Source of the DNA: Paragorgia papillata
Taxonomy: Eukaryota > Cnidaria > Anthozoa > Scleralcyonacea > Coralliidae
Direction of reading: 5' to 3'
Assembly (NCBI GenBank): GCA_035771165.1
Contig: JAWNZC010000236.1
Location: 1,158,501-1,222,500 of the forward strand
DNA length: 64,000 nucleotides
Shown: piece by piece, positions 60,001-64,000 of the stretch
Position numbering within the stretch: the first letter of the stretch is position 1
How the letters are laid out: each line of letters starts with the position of its first letter
Notes under the pieces: model-generated
Seen by the model: the letters and a program-made list of their open reading frames with translations, nothing else
Told to the model about the DNA's origin: nothing
Databases searched by the model: none
Program-made: the position numbers and the translations under genes

Positions 60001-61005
60001 TGGACTTTAATTTTTAAAATCGCCGTTTTCCTGTCCTTACGTGCATGATTTTTTTTAAAACAGGAAAAGTTGCGTTTTCAAACGAAAACGGGATACATGG
60101 GGACAAGGCCGCTATTTAATTGTTTGGATGTACGTGTTTGGATAATTAAATCACTACCTCTCACTCAATCACTGCCACTGTTACTGCCACCTTTCAGTAG
60201 CGTAACGGACTATAGTCAGGATTAGAGCAACTCAATTTTACTAGGTTAACTAGTGACTAAACTCACGGGGTTAAGGGGGTAGTGAGGGCCCCCAAACAAA
60301 AATTTCCTAAGGGCCGGTTCCTAACAGCTCTGTTACGCCACTGCTTTCTTTGCTATCAATGTCACTGTCACTTAATTGTCACTGTCGCTATCACTGCTGA
60401 AGCTCTGCTGCTACAGTTGACGCTACTTTTACTCCTAGCGCTAATGCCATCCAACCGCTGTTATCTTTTTAGCCATATTGGGATAAACAACACTCCCGTT
60501 TCTTTTACTTTCTCGTTGTGATTACATTATCTTACTGTTTTAATAAATAATTACTGTGCTTTGTAGGTTTCAAAATATACTGTAAACAACAAACGTTATC
60601 TTACTGCTTTAATCAAGGGAGCACGTTAGAATGTGATAGTTCTTGCAAATATTAAAACTAAACTTTACTTACCTAAATTTGTTGACGTTTTGTGCGAGTC
60701 GCCGAGTTCGATAAAACCGCTGACGATATGAGACCCCGACGAGCGACTTATGTAAGTAAAGTTTAGTTTATTTGCAAGAACTATCACATTCTAACGTGCT
60801 CCCTTGCTTTAATTAGGTTTCAAACTGCTGTGAACAATAAAGGTCAACTGACATTGAGCACTCCGTATTTGGATGGGCTTGGTTCTGGTTTCTTGATTGA
60901 GGTTATGCATACTCTATATGAAGGTAAACAAGATGGAAAACATGGAACAAACGATGAAGTGGTGGCCGTGTTGGACGCAAGCTTTGGCATGTTCCAGTTT
61001 TACAG
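44175..61005 (+). CDS. CACHD1: CACHD1-like membrane protein, copy B (5' ten exons)
   Basis: Exons: 44175-44309, 47776-48375, 48765-48909, 49868-50154, 51039-51177, 54273-54552, 56295-56482, 57923-58027, 59559-59874 and 60817-61005. Phases agree at every junction, giving about 795 residues before the window edge. Order: signal peptide (1-18), VWA_N (about 46-200), RPWYVQG junction, VWA (about 205-390) with MIDAS DKSGSM (Asp211) and LTDGEP (Asp331), then cache sequence from about 390. Exons 6-10 duplicate copy A exons a-e. The membrane exon should lie to the right of the window. Expected role: a cell-surface, divalent-cation-binding subunit-like protein related to calcium-channel alpha-2/delta. 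Confidence 0.87.
44785..44930. repeat. Fold-back MITE in intron 1
   Basis: GTTGATGTTCTTGGGCATAA with ATATGTTTTCGGCCC is inverted at 44878-44922 around CCTCGTCTTCGGCTCG. Confidence 0.8.
45402..46667. mobile_element. 1.27-kb element, AAGTGCC family
   Basis: The ends ATTGCCTATATGAAACGAAA and TTTCGTTTCATATAGGCACT are inverted. A second inverted pair (TTAGTTTGTTTGATATGCAA) lies inside. It contains the 45731-45982 frame. Same terminal family as 38481-41864. Confidence 0.78.
45731..45982 (+). CDS. Short ORF inside the 1.27-kb element, unrecognised
   Basis: 83 codons from ATG; basic and helical (FRKYQRAELKLGKAKLDVAF), then CKQHDAAPRL. A donor-like GTGAGA overlaps its end (AAAAC|GTGAGA), so it might be a first exon. 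Similar basic helical text occurs at the start of some retroelement proteins, but I cannot assign it. It lies in intron 1 of copy B. Confidence 0.3.
   Translation: MVRLLHAFRKYQRAELKLGKAKLDVAFLKKCKQHDAAPRLIFSKLFCVMVLFKAECWAIINKLTKPRPRRSEYCSAIDKKLKT
46730..47449. mobile_element. ~720-bp relative of the AAGTGCC family
   Basis: The right end TTTCGTTTCATAGGCACTTT is well kept. The left end is degraded (GAACACTTAAAATGA is inverted as TCATTTTAAGTGTTC near 47392). No coding. Confidence 0.7.
47776..48375 (+). CDS. CACHD1: CACHD1-like B, exon 2 (VWA_N and start of VWA)
   Basis: Acceptor GTCTTTACAG, donor GTAAGC; exactly 200 codons, phase 0 both sides. A coiled VWA_N helix region (KLIAKLAKQLKQRFQEKIEA) leads to RPWYVQG and then the VWA strand DIVIIIDKSGSM (48250-48288). 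RPWY.QG immediately before the VWA strand is a hallmark of alpha-2/delta-type proteins. ATG 47764 is upstream of the acceptor and not used. Confidence 0.9.
48395..48740 (+). repeat. (CCATA)n pentanucleotide tract
   Basis: About 340 bp of CCATA with CTAAA and CCACA variants filling the 389-bp intron 2, ending 25 bp before the acceptor. Confidence 0.95.
48765..48909 (+). CDS. CACHD1: CACHD1-like B, exon 3 (VWA)
   Basis: Acceptor GTCTTACAG; phase 0 in, phase 1 out. It begins VGLVAFSSRAGTPPG, the second VWA strand. Confidence 0.85.
48952..49228 (+). mobile_element. 5S rRNA-derived SINE, best copy
   Basis: TGAAGTTAAGCCCGGTTG, GGTTAGTACTGGGATGGG and TGACC reproduce the box A, intermediate element and box C order of 5S rRNA. 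A non-5S body follows (CTGTGCCTCGACGG, CGCAAAATCAACACC) and a tail (CTAAATACTGTCATGTG, AATAAAGT). It sits 43 bp after the exon 3 donor. The 5' end of the 5S part is diverged, so it is a SINE, not a 5S gene. Confidence 0.83.
49550..49820 (+). repeat. (GTGAC/GTGAA)n pentanucleotide tract
   Basis: About 270 bp of GTGAC units then GTGAA units, 50 bp before exon 4. The minus-strand THFTSLHFTS-type frame is spurious. Confidence 0.95.
49868..50154 (+). CDS. CACHD1: CACHD1-like B, exon 4 (VWA, LTDGEP)
   Basis: Acceptor CTTTCTTTAG, donor GTACTA; phase 1 in, phase 0 out. TYYGAALKKAFEFL, then KKVILFLTDGEPTDEDN (third MIDAS loop), then VIFAYGIGNNDN. Completes an intact VWA fold. Confidence 0.88.
50460..50990 (+). 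repeat. ~200-bp tandem repeat with tRNA-like box B, 2.5 units
   Basis: CAAACGCTACC.CTTA.GAGCACATA, GGTTCGAACCATGTCTA, GTAATTGAGTTGGAG and ACCAAACGTCTGTTAC recur at about 50530-50690, 50760-50890 and partially to 50960. GGTTCGAACC is a perfect box B, but box A is weak. Confidence 0.75.
51039..51177 (+). CDS. CACHD1: CACHD1-like B, exon 5
   Basis: Acceptor TTGACATCAG, donor GTGAGA; phase 0 in, phase 1 out. GRFILIKEEDVGQLRGVLSS to YYDLLGL links VWA to the cache exon. Frames starting earlier in the intron are artefacts. Confidence 0.82.
51245..51445 (-). mobile_element. tRNA-derived SINE, minus copy
   Basis: Minus-strand relative of 30-232. The tRNA-like head is complementary to 51339-51413 and carries the same A and B boxes; the body runs toward 51245. 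Confidence 0.82.
51610..51722. repeat. Fold-back element, CTCGACTTCGTCTCGG core
   Basis: AATATCGGTGAATAATAACC is inverted as GGTTATTATACACCGATATT around CTCGACTTCGTCTCGG. The outer TTCGCCT/GGCGA ends also pair. It abuts the next SINE. Confidence 0.83.
51720..51897 (+). mobile_element. tRNA-derived SINE (Thr-like head)
   Basis: Head 51747-51817 has the best-preserved boxes of the three copies. Its loop CTAGTGA gives an AGT anticodon. The body ends at AATTTTTCTG and continues as (TTTG)n to 51976. Confidence 0.83.
51898..52010 (+). repeat. (TTTG)n tract after SINE
   Basis: About 80 bp of TTTG then TCTG/TTTG variants, directly continuous with the SINE tail. Confidence 0.95.
52155..52575 (+). 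repeat. (TCTG)n with CCTCTCCG higher-order units
   Basis: TCTG units with a seven-fold 16-bp subrepeat TCTGTCTGCCTCTCCG at about 52250-52370, then pure TCTG. It abuts a LINE fragment at 52576. Confidence 0.95.
52576..53505 (+). pseudogene. LINE fragment, reverse transcriptase core deleted
   Basis: LNENNLLSSCQSGFRPLYST joins after MDQGGLNS to IGSDHSLAKIRNIPYLFL. Compared with the 11.0-11.6 kb LINE, the segment with the KAFD and YADD boxes is missing. KSLGVYIDERLSW and later blocks follow with frameshifts. The 3' end (TCGGCTTTCTTGTAAAGCAG) is the same family as 12330 but ends in (CT)n instead of TCTG. Confidence 0.83.
53503..53564 (+). repeat. (CT)n microsatellite at LINE 3' end
   Basis: About 60 bp of CT directly after the LINE end CCGAATTTAAAT. 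Confidence 0.95.
53570..53955 (+). pseudogene. Second LINE 3' fragment
   Basis: The final ORF2 residues FAYDAAKLWNSLSNEARL, then SLKSFKNYVSTFSFPH and a stop, read at 53656-53766. The 3' UTR contains ATCGGCTTTCATGAAAAGCA and ends AAATAAATG before another (CT)n tract. Confidence 0.8.
53954..54065 (+). repeat. (CT)n then TGCC/TCTG tract
   Basis: About 75 bp of CT then CTGC and TCTG units, grading into the degenerate TCTG region shared with copy A. Confidence 0.93.
54273..54552 (+). CDS. CACHD1: CACHD1-like B, exon 6 (= A exon a)
   Basis: Acceptor TCATTTCAG, donor GTATAT; phase 1 to 2; open throughout. Relative to A: E for D, K for I, V for L. Confidence 0.87.
54655..54795. repeat. Fold-back MITE
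   Basis: CATACACGAGGAGGAGTG and TTTCATCAGGATATCCAAAC are inverted at 54755-54790. Same family as 41327-41472. It continues at 54796-54900 with an inverted match to 38610-38706. Confidence 0.88.
54948..55252 (-). mobile_element. tRNA-Glu-like SINE, minus strand
   Basis: On the minus strand the head (55252 down to about 55180) reads TAGTGGCACAGTGGTTAATG, CCTTTCACCTC (TTC anticodon loop) and GATTCGATTCC (B box). The body has the block GGTTTCCTCCGGGTACTCCG. That block looks like a conserved SINE superfamily core, but I cannot confirm which. Confidence 0.75.
55253..55880. other. Intron 6 remainder
   Basis: 55253-55500 is copy-B-only sequence with no recognised feature. From 55500 it is homologous to copy A 905-1294. 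Confidence 0.5.
56295..56482 (+). CDS. CACHD1: CACHD1-like B, exon 7 (= A exon b)
   Basis: Acceptor CTTTCAG, donor GTAAGT; phase 2 to 1. GETGESSFVSKRYFPLG to LSVCVILG; no stop. Confidence 0.85.
57923..58027 (+). CDS. CACHD1: CACHD1-like B, exon 8 (= A exon c)
   Basis: Acceptor TTTTTTGTAG, donor GTTGGT; phase 1 to 1. DPKRNSIVYHREIDLKKDK to GRRATK. Confidence 0.83.
58078..58770. other. Copy-B-only segment, unclassified
   Basis: Present between GCAGAGTGACCTG and GATTTGTTCACAGTCCTTAT, where copy A has only about 30 bp. No ORF or inverted ends were identified, so it could be an insertion in B or a deletion in A. Confidence 0.5.
59559..59874 (+). CDS. CACHD1: CACHD1-like B, exon 9 (= A exon d)
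   Basis: Acceptor GATTGTAG, donor GTAAGA; phase 1 to 2. Only two residue differences from copy A. Confidence 0.87.
60614..60806. mobile_element. 193-bp MITE, intact, at a splice acceptor
   Basis: The ends CAAGGGAGCACG and CGTGCTCCCTTG are exact inverted repeats. CTTTAAT flanks both sides (60607-60613 and 60807-60813). A 7-8 bp duplication suggests a hAT-type source. Exon 10 begins only 10 bp after the element. Confidence 0.9.
60817..61005 (+). CDS. CACHD1: CACHD1-like B, exon 10 (= A exon e)
   Basis: Acceptor CTTTAATTAG, donor GTGTGT; phase 2 to 2. [20 protein letters not shown] to FQFYR. The ATG at 60830 is internal. The acceptor has lost the TACTGTGCTTTGT of copy A and uses a nearer AG. 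Confidence 0.85.
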
Positions 61006-61084
61006 GTGTGTTTTAACATATAAAAGTAGAGTAGTAGTATCAATATGTTTTCAGTTCTGTTTTCAATTCTGTTTTCATTTCTGT

Positions 61085-61445
<361 letters not shown>

Positions 61446-62179
61446 GATGAATTTGTAAACCAACAGAAGCCATCAAATACTGATAAACGCAAGACAACGA
61501 TAATAGCCGATGACTCCATATTATCAAAGCTTCAAGGCTGGAAGATGTCAGATAAGTCGAATAGGATATCTGTAAAGTCGTTTTCTGGAGCAAAAATAGA
61601 TGCTATGGAAGATTATATAAAGCCATCGATAAGAAGTAAACCAGATAACTTAATACTTCACATCGGGACAAACAACCTGAAGACGGACGATCCCACTGTT
61701 ATTGCTGAGGAAATCGTTAAAATTTGTGAAACCATCGAACGTGAATCCCCTCGTACCAAGATTGGAATATCACAATTAACTACCCGACAAAACTCAGCCG
61801 AACTTGAACAGAAGCGCATCTCTGTTAACAGAACCCTATGTTCGTTCGCAAAAGCAAGAGATTGGAAGGTCATATCAAACGATAATATTGATTCCTCTTG
61901 TCTGAACGGCAGTAAATTTCACCTTAACATGAGCGGGACAATTAATTTGGCAAAAAACTTTAAAAACTATTTGTCTAATTTGCATTGACCAACTGATGGA
62001 AGCGATGATGCGACGCGAGATTGCTTACAAATGCCTAAGGTAAGAGGTTTCAAAATGGTCTCGTTAAATATTGTAAGTCTCCCCTTGCATATAGATGAAT
62101 TTCGTACTTGGTTATCTGAGCAAAATATTGACTTAATTGCCTTTAACGAAACGAGGCTTGATAGCAATATTAATGATAA

Positions 62180-63375
62180 CATGCATAAAATATTGTGCTT
62201 AGTAACATCAAAACTCGAATCTAGTTTGGTTCCATGAACAGATCCCAATTTTTCTTGCAACTCTATTTTTCTCATTTCCAACTCAAATTTCTGTTTCAAA
62301 TCTCTCTTCTCTTTCCTTATCTTCTCTTTCCCTTTCTCCTCTTTCCCTTTCTCTATCCCTCTTCATTTCTAATTTCTTTAATTCCAATTTCATTCTTTCT
62401 GCTTCCATTGCAAATCTCATTCTTCCTATTTCTATTTCTGGATTTGCATCGGGATTCTTATACAAATTTAAAACACTTTCCTCAAAGTGTTCTGATTTAA
62501 CTAAGTGTTCCATAATTATCTTTTGCATCTCCTTCTTTACCATAGAACTTTTTACCTCTATACTTAAATGTTTACCTAATGAGATCAGGTCATCCTTCCT
62601 CAATTTATTAAAAACCTCTTGATCGGGCTCTAACATAAACTGCTCAGGTTTAAATTCTGACATTTTATCAAATAGCTGAGCTCACACAAATTCGAAATTT
62701 ACCTCCGAATAAAAAAAAATATCAAAAGTTACCGAACTTTGATTTGAATGAAATTCCCCGGACACTAACGTATACTTTCCCGAGACACTAACGTATACGT
62801 TTCCTAGACACTAACGTATACGTTTCCCGCCTGAGCCCCCAATTGTTACGTGACCGCTATACGCAACAAAAAGTGTAACCTCAGCTGTTTGGTTTTTACA
62901 ATTATTTATTTAATTAACAAGAAACTTAGAACAGATATTGAAAATGTCTATAAAGATTAAAACTAAACTAAAGTTCAGAAACTTATTTGTCGTCTGCATA
63001 CAACGAAACAGTCAATAGGAGATTCCACCACAGGTTAACAATCCGTATGGACTTGAAAAGGAAGGAATAATAAAACCAACGGCAGGAATTCCAGGACTGA
63101 CTTCGTAACCACTTTGATACATATAGCTCACTCTCATACATATGCATGCCTGATATATGTTATACGACTGCTTATATAGTTTCTAGAGTATATAGTTATA
63201 GTATAACATACTTCATTCTATATATAATATATTTACGTAATTACTAAATGACATCATAGCTGACTCATGCCAAGTCACAAGTATTTACTAATTGGCTACA
63301 AGTACTTATTAAGTAGTTCAGTGATCAAATAACGTCTAGTTAATTAACTGTCTTAGGATAGGCATATCCGTAACA
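62180..63375 (-). mobile_element. LTR retrotransposon fragment: LTR, leader, partial gag
   Basis: The LTR 62844-63375 (532 bp) is bounded by TGTTACG and CGTAACA. Beside it on the minus strand is TGGGGGCTCAGGCGGG, a plausible primer-binding site. A gag-like ORF follows, starting at 62663 minus. The other end is missing. Probably Ty3/Gypsy-like, but no pol is present to decide. Confidence 0.78.
62283..62663 (-). pseudogene. gag-like N-terminal ORF, truncated
   Basis: 126 residues from ATG at 62663: an acidic start, a small helical DNA-binding-like motif (LRKDDLISLGKHL) and a long charged helix rich in Arg and Glu. A frameshift near 62290 leads into another 35 residues before the element is cut. 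Confidence 0.6.
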
Positions 63376-64000
63376 CTATAGATTTAATGTCCGAAGAAAC
63401 GGAATCTATTGTAATTGAAATAGTCAAACCAAATAGTAAACCTTTCGCCATCATAGTTACCTATAGGCCACCTGAATCTAATGCTGATGATTTCTTTAAT
63501 AATATTGCAAATTCCATTAAGATGTTAGATTACGAATTAAAGGAAATATATATGCTAGGTGACTTTAACTGCGATATGCTCTCCAGCAGATCGCATCATG
63601 TTACTACCATATTAAACTCAATTTCAGAAATTTATCAGTTAGAACAACTTATATCTGAACCTACTCGTTGCACTATAAATTCTAATACGTTAATTGACTT
63701 GATCTTTACTAATTGTCCAAATAGAGTTGTTGCATCGGGAGTTATTCATTTAGGTATAAGTGATCACAGTCTTATTTTTGTAGTACGGAAAATTGCTATT
63801 TCCAACAACAACAGCACTCACAAAGTTCTGAATGTCAGAAATATGCGAAAATTTAATGTAAGTAATTTTCGAAATGATCTTAGCAATCTCCCATGGGATG
63901 AAGTTAATAAACTGGGAGATGTTAATGATCAGTGGCAGTTGTGGAAAAAGATGTTTTTGTCTATTGTGGACAAACACCCACCTTTTAAACGTAAACGTGT

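Larger units (their letters stand above)
61446..64000 (+). mobile_element. CR1/L2-like LINE, copy B, interrupted and cut by window end
   Basis: The SGNH ORF1 (61446-61988) and the start of the ORF2 endonuclease (to about 62179) are collinear with copy A and free of the 9314 MITE. An LTR fragment replaces the next ~115 bp. From 63377 the endonuclease resumes with GDFNCD and GISDHSL preserved. Confidence 0.87.

Noticed and set aside
61967..62299. Minus-strand 110-residue ORF
   Set aside because: It runs from the truncated gag into antisense LINE sequence; a junction artefact.

Overview
The window is metazoan nuclear DNA, most plausibly from a marine invertebrate and best guessed as an anthozoan cnidarian. 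The reasons are multi-exon genes with GT-AG introns, an intron-poor TPR-CHAT gene of the TTC28-like type that is abundant in corals, and a dense mix of tRNA- and 5S-derived SINEs, CR1/L2-type LINEs, a Crypton relic, an LTR fragment and many MITEs. The taxon is an inference; no species-diagnostic gene is present.

Layout. (1) 606-16760 (+): the last ten exons of a CACHD1-like gene (VWFA and cache domain-containing protein), copy A, whose 5' part lies before the window. (2) 17821-18113 (-): an orphan last exon of a third, diverged CACHD1-like paralogue. (3) 18.1-29.5 kb: transposon-rich spacer with a 540-bp-arm inverted repeat, MITEs with clear target duplications, a duplicated 0.9-kb repeat, a dead Crypton and a LINE on the minus strand. 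(4) 29797-33501 (+): a 1234-residue TPR-CHAT protein. (5) 33.5-44 kb: more repeats, including a 53-bp tandem array inside inverted termini and a nearly intact LINE nested in a DNA element. (6) 44175-61005 (+): the first ten exons of CACHD1-like copy B, running off the right edge.

The right end (51.7-64 kb) is a second copy of the left end (0-10.3 kb). Five exons, their introns, a shared tetranucleotide tract and a shared LINE are duplicated. Because the copies differ by whole insertions, each supplies the empty site for elements in the other, which fixes element ends and target duplications inside this single window.

Function. The CACHD1-like genes encode type I membrane proteins: signal peptide, VWA_N, a VWA domain with an intact metal-ion (MIDAS) motif, cache domains, a cysteine-rich juxtamembrane stalk, one membrane helix and a short cytosolic tail. 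The family is related to the alpha-2/delta subunits of voltage-gated calcium channels. The TPR-CHAT protein is probably a cytosolic scaffold with a caspase-like C-terminal domain. Nothing in the sequence links it to the channel-like genes except position.
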